DNA of 64,000 nt from Nymphaea colorata (taxonomy: Eukaryota > Streptophyta > Magnoliopsida > Nymphaeales > Nymphaeaceae): assembly GCF_008831285.2 (NCBI RefSeq), contig NC_045139.1:34443706-34507705 (forward strand), written 5' to 3'. Shown piece after piece: positions 13,725 through 23,954 of this stretch. The first letter of the stretch is position 1, and each line of letters opens with the position of its first letter. A program made the translations under genes and the position numbers. The notes beneath the pieces were generated by a model. It was given only the letters and a program-made list of their open reading frames with translations, did not search any database and was not told where the DNA came from.

Positions 13725-15150
13725 TATGTGTAGGGGATTCTGAATTGATTTTCCCCTATGGACATCTGTCCATGCTTTAATTTCTTGTTGGCGTTCTGTT
13801 TGGAATTGACGCCAGTGAATTGGACAATGAAGGTGTTATCTTCCAATGCTTTCCGGGGCACAGAGTTTTCGTCAATGCAGCAGGTTGTTGCGCCGGTGTC
13901 TAAGATTGCTCTGACTGAAAATATTTTGACTCCGGGAATATCAATATATGCGGTGAGGTTGTAGAGACGATTTTTAATAATCCTTCCCCCACCACCTGAG
14001 GCTGCGTTGGCAGTTTCTCCCTGTAGGATAAAACAGTCATCGTCGGTAAGGAGAATGCTTTTACCTTTTTGCTGTCTGTTCTTGTCTACTAGAGTGAGTT
14101 CTTCAAGGTCATTTGAGAGATGCTTGATCAAGAGCTGATCCCTGAGGTATTGAATCTCCTTTTTCAGACGAGTTATCTCTGCTTCACACCAAATGATGTA
14201 TTCTGATTGTTGCAGGATGAGTTTGTGAAAGGAGGAGGGTTGTTCCGTCGTCTGCTGAACTAGTTCAACGGGAACCTCTTTCTGGAAATAGTAGGGACCG
14301 CAGAGATTGCAGGCTACTATTAAGCACTTTGGGCAGCTGATTCGTGCCCGTTTAATTGATTGTCGCCTACAATAGATGCAAGTAGGGTTGTCAACTTGTT
14401 GGTTATACTGCCATTCATGGCTGCAGATTGTCTGTTGTAGAGGCAATTTGATCTGGGGATGGTAGCCTCTATTTTCCTCCCCAAGCATGTTTATACTGAG
14501 AGTCTGTGTTTGGTGCTCTAAGGATTCGTCTATTTCTTCATTTTCTGAGATAGAGTATATGGCGTCACTGAGCTCATCTCCTTCTTGGACTGAGATAATG
14601 TCGTGATCTTCTGGTAGTTCTAGACTCTCAAAAATTGCCGCCCTTTTTACATTTTTGTAATCATTGGGGCATTCTCTGGCAAAGTGGCCTTCCTCGCCAC
14701 ATAAGTAGCACTTGCATTTTTTGTTTCGAAGTAGGTGCTTTCTTTTTTCAATTCTTGCATGCGTTGGGTGTGGTTTACCTCTGTAAGTGGTAGATTTTCG
14801 CATGCCATATTTCTTTTTCTCTGTTTATCTGTAGTAACCTGGGATTGGGATTTTGGAGCAAAATGATAAGTTATTCAGAGATCGCTTGAATGCGGCATCC
14901 TTGCATTCTTGCTCAAGGTACTGATAAGTAAATAAGATTCGAGGGGTGAGTCCTATTGTTACGCCTAGGTATTTCGCGTCAAATGCCTGTTTGATTCTGT
15001 TCCCTAGATCCCCCGGCATTTTCATCCAGTATTTTTCTGAAAGCTCTGGGCTAATGAACATTATCCCGGATTTTGCTGCTAATCGGAGATAATCATTCAT
15101 GTACTGAATGATATATTTTACGTTGGCGCAGGATAGTTTTCCTTCATTCT
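13725..15150 (-). pseudogene. Pararetroviral coat protein C-terminus, zinc fingers and aspartic protease (inverted)
   Basis: The minus strand encodes the end of the capsid domain (from about 15145; MNDYLRLAAKSGIMF), a stop at 14825-14827, and then in the same frame a basic linker. Next are a CCHC knuckle CYLCGEEGHFAREC (14669-14710) and the Cys array CX2CX11CX2CX4CX2C (14300-14380), known from badnaviruses. A coiled-coil-like stretch follows, then the protease active site DTGA (DTG codons at 13892-13900). The frame runs past the protease into reversed duplicated sequence, seen as a run of serines, and so ends artificially. In a normal polyprotein this part lies between movement protein and reverse transcriptase; here it has been cut out and inverted. 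Confidence 0.88.
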
Positions 15151-15411
15151 AGTGTGTTTTACACTTTCTCTTCCCACACTTCTGAGCCACTTCGGAGCCA
15201 CACCGACCCTTTCTTGGTATCAGAGCTTGACATTTACAAGTAAGTGAAGATTCCTGTTATTCCTTTTACCGATTTCATCACGGTGTTTGTGGTTTTGTGT
15301 CCAAGAGCCAACAATCTTTGCTAAAGACCCAGGTCAAAGAGGCAACTGGTAAGCCCTTCAACTGACCATAGGTTGCGCACAGATGTTGGAAAACTAAACC
15401 CAAAATCCTAA
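15151..15411 (+). other. Pararetroviral leader/intergenic region
   Basis: Non-coding sequence carrying the tRNA primer site (15215-15226), followed by a leader up to the first open frame. It would correspond to the start of the viral genome map. I cannot define a viral promoter or polyadenylation site here; much of the intergenic region seems to be missing at the inversion junction near 15150. Confidence 0.6.
15215..15226 (+). other. Viral tRNA-Met primer binding site
   Basis: TGGTATCAGAGC, complementary to the initiator tRNA-Met 3' end, preceding gag-free small ORFs. In Caulimoviridae this site marks position 1 of the genome, so the plus-strand portion reads in the normal viral direction from here. 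Confidence 0.85.
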
Positions 15412-15684
15412 ACCATTGTTGACAAGATAGAAGAAATTCAGAAAATCCTCTTTGCGCTTGCAGGTGTTCAGGCAAAACTTTTATCCCTTGAAAACCACAT
15501 TCTCATGCTAGAAAATCAGGTTAGTCATCTCTCCAACTTAGTTACCCAAGCTAAACCTGTAACCACCACCATACCATCAAAAACCCCTATCCAAAGTCTG
15601 GTTTTAGGTCACCTCGAGTTTCTAGAAGAAAGAACCCAAACCATTGAAACCAAGGTCACTCAAATTCAGAAGCAACACTCATGA
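15412..15684 (+). pseudogene. Pararetroviral ORF1-like fragment
   Basis: Open frame ending in a TGA at 15682-15684. It encodes a heptad-like, probably coiled-coil segment (LSLENHILMLENQVSHLSNL) followed by a Thr/Pro-rich linker and a second helical stretch. An in-frame TAA at 15409-15411 cuts off the N-terminus. The stop overlaps the next start as ATGA, an arrangement common in badnaviruses. Role by position only: small ORFs at this place encode virion-associated proteins. Confidence 0.65.
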
Positions 15685-16113
15685 ACGATAACCTTGCGAT
15701 CAAAAGGGCTCTGTCAGTCACAAACGCCATTGAGTCTCCCGCAGTTGCGTTGCATACGTCAAGCCTTCTGAAAACTCATCCATCGGAGCTGCCACATCTG
15801 CTCTAATATCAAGCAGAACAATACCATAATTCAGTTGATCACCCAAATGATCGACAACCAAGTACAACTCGCAGCAAAGTTGAGCGAACTTTCTATCACA
15901 CTCAGGGCGGTAACTTCAAAAGGAGACACTCTGTCAGATTCTCTGATAGACGAACTCAGAAAGAAATTTAAGGACCTTTCAATCGGCAAGCCAGTCAAAA
16001 AGAAAGGAAAATTGCATGTCGTCAAAGATCCCTACTCCATCCTCGCAGACGAGAAAAAGAAAATCAAGATGGATCGACGACCATCCGTTAGCTCATCCCA
16101 AACTCAGGTTTGA
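15681..16113 (+). pseudogene. Pararetroviral ORF2-like (virion-associated, nucleic-acid-binding type)
   Basis: Starts at the ATG overlapping the ORF1 stop, but the initial frame stops near 15807. The rest (from about 15826) is in another frame, with a helical segment (QLAAKLSELSITLRAV) and a basic C-terminus (SIGKPVKKKGKLHVVK), ending at TGA 16111-16113. Size and the basic tail fit the small ORF2 of badnaviruses. The frame break makes it a pseudogene. Confidence 0.65.
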
Positions 16114-17074
16114 AACTCCCAACCAGAGTTTGAGGATCAGATCCGAGACTACCGCACCGGACAAAGAAGACGCCTCAATTTCCAAAGAAGAGTCAACTCT
16201 ATAATACGGCGTAATCATCAAGAGGTCCTAGAAGAACAGCTGCAACCAGAACAGCAGCTAGCAAGATCCTTACGGGAGCGAGCAAACATGGTACCTGCAG
16301 AGGTACTATACTCTGCCCGTAGCAACACCAGCCAACACCGCGTCTACCAACACTTATCAGAGGAAGCAATCTCATGCCTCGATGATCAGCAAGTGGACCG
16401 GCCGTTCATCCAACCGGAAAGCTATCAGGCATTATACCGAAGCAATTTCCGATTCATCCACATCGGACTAGCACAAGTCCGGCTGCAAATCCTGCACAGG
16501 AGAGACGAAGGCACCCAAGCCTTGGTTGTCTTCCGTGACAACAGGTGGCAGAATGACCAAGCTATATTCGCCACTATGGAAGTAGATCTGTCAAGAGGAA
16601 ATCAACTTATTTATATCATTCCTGTCACGATTTTAACCTTAGGAGACTTCTACCGCCATTTTCAAATCTCCATCCAAACCCGAGGGTACACCAATTGGAG
16701 AAATGGAGAAACAAATCTGATCCTTACAAGAGGATTAATCGGACGACTTTCTAATACACCCAACATGGCCTTTGCCTACCAAATCAGCCATGTCACTGAT
16801 TATCTGGCAAGTCATGGCGTAACAGCCATCCCAGGTGGAAGACTAAGTAACCAAGGTATGCAGGGTCTCAATTAGATTATCCGACCCTCAGCAGCATCCA
16901 CCCCTATGCAACCAACTGAGATGGAATCTACAAATTTAATTGACGAACGCATATCCCTTCGGTTTTCTGAGTACGAGCCTGCCACTACTGAAGGGGAGAA
17001 TGACGCTGAAATCACAGAGCATACCATACTAGCGCTCCTCAACACTCATGAGGAAGAAGAGGAGGAGGAAGACG
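16114..17074 (+). pseudogene. Pararetroviral polyprotein N-terminus with movement protein
   Basis: The frame continues from ORF2 after its stop. The segment begins with an Arg/Gln-rich region (about 16120-16270) resembling the start of badnaviral polyproteins, then a 30K-type movement protein (about 16288-16860; FIHIGLAQVRLQIL, ALVVFRDNRWQNDQAIFATM). A TAG at 16873-16875 interrupts it. The tail after the stop is acidic, with a run of glutamates at about 17050-17073. The coat protein that should follow is missing and is found inverted at 13725-15150. Confidence 0.75.
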
Positions 17075-18240
17075 AAATGACATATTACCAATACCTAGCA
17101 ATCCAACAGCTCGAAGGAGATACCATCACCTTCTACAAAAACGTCACCACAATCAATACGCAGCAACAAGCAATCATTTCTTCCTTTACTGAAGAAATCG
17201 ATGATCTTGAATACATCCAACTCCTGGAATCGGTTCTATACACAGCAGGACCAACACCCCAAAATTTCAAGATCAAATTCCAGCCTATCATCGAAAGACT
17301 TAAGGAAGCAGGATACATAGGAGAAGATCCCCTCAAACATTGGTCGAAAAACAAGGTAACCTGTACAATTACCTTGAAAAATCCAAAATTTATCATTGAA
17401 GACAAGCCCTTGAAGCATGTCACGCCACAAATGAATGACTCCTTTGAACGACACCTCTCATCACTACTAAAGCTAGGAGTGATCCGGCCATCAAAGAGTC
17501 AACACAGGACAACAGCCATCATCGTATATTCTGGAACCACCCAAGATCCAAAAACAGGAGAAGTAAAGAAGGAGAAAGAGAGAATGGTCTTCAATTACAA
17601 ACGTCTTAATGACAACAAAGAAAAAGACCAATACTCGCTACCAAGTATTAATACGATTATCAGAAAGGTCTCAGGTAGCAAAATCTACTCCAAATTTGAT
17701 CTGAAGAGTGGATTTCATCAAGTTATGATGAACCCTGAGTCAATACTCCTCACAGCATTCTGGGTACCCCAAGGACTCTTCGAATGGTTAGTAATGCCAT
17801 TTGGCCTGAAGAATGCCCCAGTAGTCTTTCAAAGAAAGATGGATAATTGTTTCAAAGGGACAGAAAACTTCATTGCCGTTTACATAGACGATATCTTAGT
17901 TTTCTCTGAAACAGAAGATGCGCATACAAAACACCTACGCATCTTGCTAGAAAAATGCAAAGAGAATGGGCTAGTTCTGAGCCCTACCAAGATGACAATC
18001 GGGCAGAAACAAATAGAATTTCTCGGTGCCATTATCGGTAATGGAGAAATACGACGGCAGCCCAACATTATAAAAAGGATCGTAGAAAAACAAGAAGCAG
18101 ATCTAGCAATAAGAACCGGTCTGCGATCCTGGGTAAGAATACTAAACTACGCCAGAAATTTCATTCCTAATTTTGGCAGGTTACTTGCACCCTTATATGG
18201 CAAAACGAGCCCGACAGGGGAAAAAAGGCTGAACCAACAG
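17075..18240 (+). pseudogene. Pararetroviral reverse transcriptase
   Basis: In one open frame with the preceding segment. It starts with the end of the protease region (QLEGDTITFYKNVT) and runs into reverse transcriptase with IYSKFDLKSGFHQV and the catalytic YIDD box (17881-17892; YIDDILVFS). The last recognisable residues, about GRLLAPLYGKTSPTGEKR, are at 18178-18230. After 18240 the frame reads through the reverse strand of the RNase H fragment, so the remaining residues to 18423 are meaningless. The protease active site is absent from this copy because of the deletion near 17074. Confidence 0.9.
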
Positions 18241-18693
18241 GATTGGATTATCAGAGAAGTGATTATCCGTGAGAGGGAATCTGCTAGAATGTTGTCTTTC
18301 CCGTTGATGTGTTCGAAGGACACATCAAACCCTAGCCCTATAATAAAATCTACAAAGGCTATCCATCTGACTCTGGAGGGTTTATTGATATTGGACTTGT
18401 TGAAGAAACTTATAATGGCTTGACAATCTGTCCTTATAAGGATTTCCTTCTGCTTCAGATAATAGATCTTTAGTGATTCAAGGCTGTTCATTACAGCAAA
18501 GATTTCAGCATCGATTGTTGATTTAGGTGGGTTGAATTTGCCGCTGGCATATGCACAGGGCTTTTCCATGCTCCTTGAATCATATTTCTGAGGCTTCCAC
18601 TTGCATATACCTCCCCATCCCTCCATACATCCGTCTGTTTCCAGGATGAAAAAACACTTGATTGGAGGTATTGACAGGGCAGGCAGATTCACG
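18241..18693 (-). pseudogene. Pararetroviral RNase H (inverted)
   Basis: Minus-strand RNase H with the ILETDGCMEGWGG start, YASGKF, IDAEIFAVMNSLESLK (catalytic Glu), IRTDCQAII (Asp) and NILADSLSR (final Asp). It should follow the reverse transcriptase in the same direction, but is flipped and joined end to end with it at about 18240. It is truncated at both sides. Confidence 0.88.
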
Positions 18694-18718
18694 CTAATGC
18701 ACACAACTCGATCTCGAC

Positions 18719-19862
18719 TAGAGGTGGGCATCGGGCTCGGGTGGATGTCCACTGGGTAATTAGTTCCTCCTAGTGCATCAAAGTTAAGAGAATCTTATTC
18801 CAATGCAAGTCCTCTAATATAAAAGTTGAGGTGTGTACTGTAAACTAAGTCATATTCAGATGGCTTAGTTTCTTAACCATCTACATATCTATTAAAGGAG
18901 AAAAAAATACGCTAAGAGGCACAACTTTCTGTAGTGTTATCCCAAACTTGGCCTCTACATTAAGTTCCTCTGAGACTCCATCCCATGGGGAAGCTGCCAA
19001 GAAAAGGCATGGAACAAAGAAGCTAGTACTAAATGAACCATCCGGTGCCCTAAAGGCATGGCGATGCACATCCTCCTTCCTGCTCATTTTGGATGAATTG
19101 GAAGTTCTTTCCTTTGAAATCTATGTCCGAACCGATAAATCTTTCCGGCGAGAAAGATGCCAGATTTTTCCAATACATGGCATCTCGGCCGATGGTCCAT
19201 GCATTGACAATCACTTAGGTGTGCATAGGGATGGTGAACCCACCAACTTGTGTAGTGACATCTGCTCGGTAAATGATGGTTTGGGGCAAAAACAGGTTTA
19301 GCAAACAAAAGGCGAACAGAGTGTCTGGAAACAAAGAAGGGAGATAGTAGATAACCTGAAGAGGCTGAAGTTCCTTTCCATTTCCCATAGGATTTAGAGT
19401 TGCCTTGATCTTAGGTCAGAAGTAGGATCATGCATCTACTGTTTGTAGTTCAAAAGAATAACACCCATAGGAATGAAACTGATAACTGGACTTTTACAGA
19501 TGGATCAGCTCCACAGCTAAGTTACGCACTTACACCCTTTGGGGCCACAATAGAAACCAAGAGGAGGTGATCAAATATCTCCTGATTGAGATAGCATAGG
19601 GAAATAAGAGCAAAGTATTCTTTTAAGGCTGAGATTGTGCAAAAGAGGCCCGAGTGGTCAGCTGAATGGCTGGTTGTTCACATGACAAAAATGCCCTTAC
19701 TTGAAATGACAAAAGATGCCCTTAAAAACAAAAAGTAACGACACCCTTACAAGTCGGGCTGGTTTTCAGGTATCAGGGCCGAGCCCGACTTGTAAGAACT
19801 GGGCCGGCCCCAACCCGGTTCTTACCTGGCCGGCCTGGCCTGGCCCAGCCCAATGCTTACTG
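18719..19862. mobile_element. Non-autonomous hAT-like element carrying a P450 fragment
   Basis: A 1144-bp insertion in unit 1, flanked by an 8-bp target duplication with one mismatch (atctcgac at 18711-18718, atctccac at 19863-19870). Unit 2 has the empty site with one copy (atcttggc followed by atgtcc, about 38354-38367). The left end tagaggtgggcatcgggct is typical of plant hAT termini; the right end (gcccaatgcttactg) is a poor inverted match containing the GCATTGGGCT core. No transposase is visible. Inside lies part of a cytochrome P450 gene, so this looks like a Pack-type gene-capturing element. Confidence 0.65.
18885..19305 (-). pseudogene. Cytochrome P450 fragment (CYP71 clan, CYP76-like), C-terminal exon
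   Basis: Read on the minus strand, successive frames give TTQVGGFTIPMHT, then NAWTIGRDAMYW, SFSPERFIGSDIDFKGKNF, GRRMCIAMPLGHRMVHL (the haem-binding loop with its Cys), LFHAFSWQLPHG and finally VEAKFGITLQKVVPL. These are in order the beta-strand, PERF, haem and C-terminal regions of an A-type plant P450. At least two frame changes and one stop (after MHT) break it. N-terminal domains, I-helix and ExxR are not present. It sits inside the hAT-like insertion 18719-19862. Confidence 0.85.
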
Positions 19863-19870
19863 ATCTCCAC

Positions 19871-21387
19871 ATGTCCCTGGTTATCAAATGAGTCGAATGT
19901 GACAACTCAACTTTAAAAGGTTTCATGAACTTCATCACTGTTAGCAGCTGTGGCTGTTCTTCCTTTCTAATTCAGCCAGGTTATCATAGAAACTAACGCA
20001 TTTCTATAATCTTATTTTCACATTGTGAAAACAAAAGTAAGGAAAAAAATACTTAACAGGAATGTAAGAGTATGTGGTATGTTTTATAGCAAATGTACTA
20101 AAAATTAAGCAAATTCTTCGCTTAATTTTCAACCGTCCCCTAGGAAAAAAATTTCAAAATTATGTAGAGAGACAATCCCAGCTAACAATTTAAAAATCAA
20201 CTATGCACATCCAAATTAGAATTGAACAATCACTTGAGATCAAACAAGGGGAAAATGAACAAGTCTGTTGAGTTCTCTATTTCAACATTTGGATGTGATG
20301 GTAAAATGAATGCTCCAATTTTTCTTGCTGTCAATCTTTGTCAATAAGGCTTAGTATCTATTTTCAATAAGTTCAAATCAGTGGCAAATATCGCTAAACG
20401 ATAAGGTTTTTTCCAAGTACAATATGCAAGTTTGAGAAAAAAAGAGAGAAAATACCATAAATTTTTAAGAAATTATAAAAATTAAGAAGAAAATAAAATA
20501 AATGACAAACTAATAAAACGACATAAAAATAAGTAGATAGGTAACAAGTAAAAACTAAACAAGTGAAACAAGTAGCTAACGTTAAAAAAATGTTTAAAAA
20601 TGCATAAAAAAAGAAAAAATAGGCAAACACTCGTCCTTTCCAGTTTGGCGTTTTACAAAAAAAACTGTACTTTTTATTGTTTTATTTGACTTATTTTTCA
20701 GATTTTTAACACATTTTTTTAAAAAAAGTGTTTTTGTAACTATGGTTCAAACAGACTTCAGGAGTGTGAAGATTTGGTGAAATGCTGAGCTGACTGGTAG
20801 AGAAATGTTGCTTTTGGTGAATCCATATATTACCCCTATAATATGTAGACGTCAACCCAAGGAGCAGCATCTGCATTTCTGTCTCATAATTTTCTAATGA
20901 AGGTGATTAAGTTGTCCTTCTAAAGCTTACGTACTTATGGTGATTTCGGTCCATTTCTGTTTCATAATTTTCTCATGAACTTGTATGATGGCTAGAAGGA
21001 GACAATGTGGGCAAACAGTTAGAACAAAAGCTGTTTGCAATCTCCTTTCAGGTAATAATGCACCCATTCACTTTTGTATAATGCATGCTTAAAGGGACGT
21101 AACACAGCTGGTCGAGATGATTGGTGCATAGATGATGCGTCATTGGTTCTATTCTTGTGGATGCTACTCTCCTGAACTACAAATCATAAGTAGTGCCACC
21201 ACTACCCAAGTCCTGAAGCAGGCCTTGAACCCCAAAAGGGGATTTGGGGGAGGCTTCAGCTTCCGAGGTTGCTCACCCCTCCTTAGTACATTTGATGTGT
21301 CTGACATTTTCCAAGTGCTTTTCTTTGTTGTATATTTTGTTCTTTTGTTCATCAATATTTTTAAGTGAAATTGAGTTTGTGGGCAAT
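19871..21387. other. Upstream flank of unit 1, part B; no gene
   Basis: Non-coding block homologous to 38367-39985 (unit 2) and 48875-50450 (unit 3). It contains very AT-rich stretches (20440-20720) and the SINE at 21092-21300. A short conserved stretch around 20225-20430 is open only in unit 2 (38740-38943) and broken in the others, so I do not call a gene. Confidence 0.6.
21092..21300 (+). repeat. tRNA-derived SINE (unit 1 copy)
   Basis: Begins with a tRNA-like head: an A-box-like gtaacacagctggtcgaga, then a degenerate B box (ttggttctattcttgtgg), followed by a body rich in gggg and cctc words. Copies at the same position in units 2 and 3 show it is ancestral to the array. Confidence 0.6.
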
Positions 21388-22029
21388 TTCTTTTGTTTAT
21401 TTATGTGTTTATCTATTGCCCTTTATTTGCTTAGGGACAATCACCACAAGTGTAGCCTAAATGAAGAAAAAATTCCGACGCTATATCAACACCTGTAACA
21501 CATCTATTATGCAACAAAAGGCCTGTATCGCACCATACATCGTAATTAAACCGCTTCTTAATGTTGGGTTTGTGTTACTGAATATTATTGGCAACATGTT
21601 TCCGCGTCTAAATATGAGACCAAATTCATTCTAGCATAATAGACACAATATCATATATTTATAACATGAAGATGAAATAGATTAATTTCCTAAGAAGATA
21701 ATTAAAGAAGTTTCCATTAAAAAGAAAAAAGAGAGGGAGAGAGAGAAAGAGAGAGAGAAGAAGATGGTCTAAAAGTAAATGTTGATTTAGTAGTTCAATA
21801 CAATACTTTCTCCTGTCATGATCCAAAAAGGTGTTGTTCCCGTAGGGTAATACTTATTCACATTGTTGTTATGGTTTTTCTGAGTTATGTCCATAGTTAA
21901 GAAGCTTTTCTTTTCCTTTAGGTTCAAATTCTGTTTTCCAATCAAACTGTGTTCATCTAGGCACTCCTTGATCTTTGGTAAAAAAAATCATTGTGGGATT
22001 CCCTTTTACTTAAGAATGGTAACTCCAAA
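21388..22029. repeat. Right arm of the host direct repeat
   Basis: The unit-order copy of the repeat also found at 12945-13596. It includes an AG-rich microsatellite around 21735-21765. In units 2 and 3 the same block sits next to the SINE, as here. Confidence 0.85.
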
Positions 22030-22395
22030 GACTTTTAAGTACCCACCTAGGTGGGGCCTGACCTGGGCTAGCCCAAACGCGACTTCAAGCCAAGCTGAGT
22101 TGGACCGGTCTGGTAGGTTCGATTATAATAATAATATAATATATAAGTATATTGATTATATTTGATACGTTTTTTGTTATAAATATTATATTTGCATATT
22201 AAATATGGTTTTTTTTATTTACTTTTCATTAAAATCAAGTGAGGTTGAGCCATAGGCCCAAGCTTCAGGTCAGCCCAAAGCTCAACTTGAAATCTGCAGG
22301 CTGGCCGGCTCGATGCCCATCCTTGCTTTTCCCATGTTGGTGTTCTATCTTGGGCCAATATGAGAGGTAAATCTAATGGAATAAATAAGGCACAA
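22030..22395. repeat. Dispersed repeat with GC-rich, hAT-like ends
   Basis: GC-rich edges (cctgacctgggctagccc; ggctggccggctcgatgccc) surround an AT-rich core. It is homologous to about 50920-51235 in unit 3. The right end read in reverse (gcaaggatgggcatcgagcc) resembles hAT termini. Neither copy has a clear target duplication. Confidence 0.45.
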
Positions 22396-23584
22396 TTCAA
22401 AGTAAGTTCAATTACTATAAACTTTCAAAATAGAAGTAGACTGTTCAACATACCAAAGATCCGTTTTATCTAAAAGTAATGTTAGCAACAACTCCGAATG
22501 TTTAGTCTTCTTAAAAGGAATAACTTGTTGATATGGCCAACAACCTTTTATCGTTATTTCATCTTCAAGTAAGTTATACTACCTAGCACTGTACCCAAGC
22601 TTAGTCAAGCTTGAGGACGCCTAGCTTCATATCGAGCTTGAGACGAACTGTATACAGTTTGAGTTTGACTCAATAGACAAAGTTCTAGCTTGATTCATTT
22701 ATGCTCATTTACCAACTCCCCATTTGACCTGACTTCTTTCTTTCATTTTTATGTTTGGAAATTATAAAAAAGAAAAAGATAACCTACATTAAACGATCTT
22801 ACTTGAGCTTAATTGAGTTGAGTTCATGTAACTTGAACTTGGCTCATTTATAAACTCGAGTTTTCAGTTAAGTTTGTGCTTGACTCGTTTAACAAATGAT
22901 TCGAGCTCGAGTTGGCTCGACTAATCGCATAACCCTAATACTACCCGAGTAATAATTGAATACGAACTTAGAGAGCTTTCTACATTTTTCCCCCTTTTTT
23001 CCTATCATATGGCCTTTGCAATGGTTTCATTCTTAAGAACCCTAATAAAGTCATCTTGCATGAAGACCGCCATGGTGTTCTTGCACTAAGAACAATAGCC
23101 TCTAAAAATGTTACATTTTACTGTATACTTTTTAATATCATTTACTCATTAATTTCAGAAGGGTGAATTACTAGCATACATAAGCGTTTTCATCTGGAAT
23201 GTACAATATCCTACAATCAACCTACATTAAAGTTGGTATCAATAAGTTTGGTGGCTTTATCAAAATTCAGTCTGTACAGCTTTGTCACATGGCATCCCAA
23301 CAGGCAATATCTCAATATTTTCTTAAGTTATATTCATAATTTTCTCCATTTATACATATTCTGATCATGAGGAATTGTGGAGGCTACTTTGGGCAAAGGT
23401 TGAAGACGATCCATACCTTCATTATAAAAACTGCAGGTCTGGCAGTTAGTAAAAATATGGTTTGGCTTTCAATGTGAAAGTCTTCAATCTTCATTATGCT
23501 GTCTTGTACAACTACTTCCTTTTCGAGGCAAGCAAGATAATTACATTCTACTGCAAAAAAAAAAAAAACTTTTTGTTCTTAGAA
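22396..23584. other. Unit 1-unit 2 junction region; no gene
   Basis: Intergenic. 23337-23455 matches 53308-53400 near the right end of unit 3, so it marks the outer edge of the ancestral unit. The stretch 22560-22930 contains degenerate gagttcgagctcgagtt words, a common low-complexity plant repeat. I see no gene. Confidence 0.55.
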
Positions 23585-23934
23585 TGTTGAGAATGAGAGA
23601 AAGAAAGAGAACCAAGAAAAAAACACAGATTTTTACGTGGTTCAGTTCATAGACATACATCCATGATGAATGCCAAAACAGCTACTCCTTTGGTTTTTTC
23701 TTTTATCTTATTTTCTCTCTTTGCTCTACAAGTATATTTAAGATACATGAGGAAGGCTAAAATCAATGCAGTAGATCATTGGTAGACTTTGCATACAAAT
23801 CTCAAAATGATTGTGAAAGAATATCACCAACATATATTGCAGCAATTCTTCCAATGTTCAAACGATTTCAATAAGGCAAGAATGAGAATGAACCATTGAG
23901 CAAGCTGCACTGGATATAACGACTACTTTCAACA
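23585..23934 (-). repeat. 3' LTR of the junction copia element, with polypurine tract
   Basis: 350 bp, TG..CA ended on the minus strand (TGTTGAAAG...TTCTCAACA). Immediately before it on that strand is the purine-rich cacttgaaggggag (23935-23948), the polypurine tract priming plus-strand synthesis. Confidence 0.88.
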
Positions 23935-23954
23935 CTCCCCTTCAAGTGGTGCAT

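Larger units (their letters stand above)
13597..18693. mobile_element. Endogenous pararetrovirus (Caulimoviridae, badnavirus-like), rearranged
   Basis: A 5.1-kb relic with a tRNA-Met primer site, two small ORFs, and movement protein, coat protein, Cys-rich, protease, reverse transcriptase and RNase H regions. They are in the wrong order and orientation: duplicated scraps (13597-13724, plus), coat protein/protease (13725-15150, minus), leader to reverse transcriptase (15151-18240, plus), RNase H (18241-18693, minus). The coat region has the badnaviral pattern CX2CX11CX2CX4CX2C. Stops, frame changes and inversions show it cannot encode a working genome. Its right edge joins unit sequence at about 18694, which matches 38338 in unit 2. 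Confidence 0.9.

Noticed and set aside
18241-18423. C-terminal extension of the viral reverse transcriptase frame
   Set aside because: It is the reverse strand of the inverted RNase H segment, not a real protein end.
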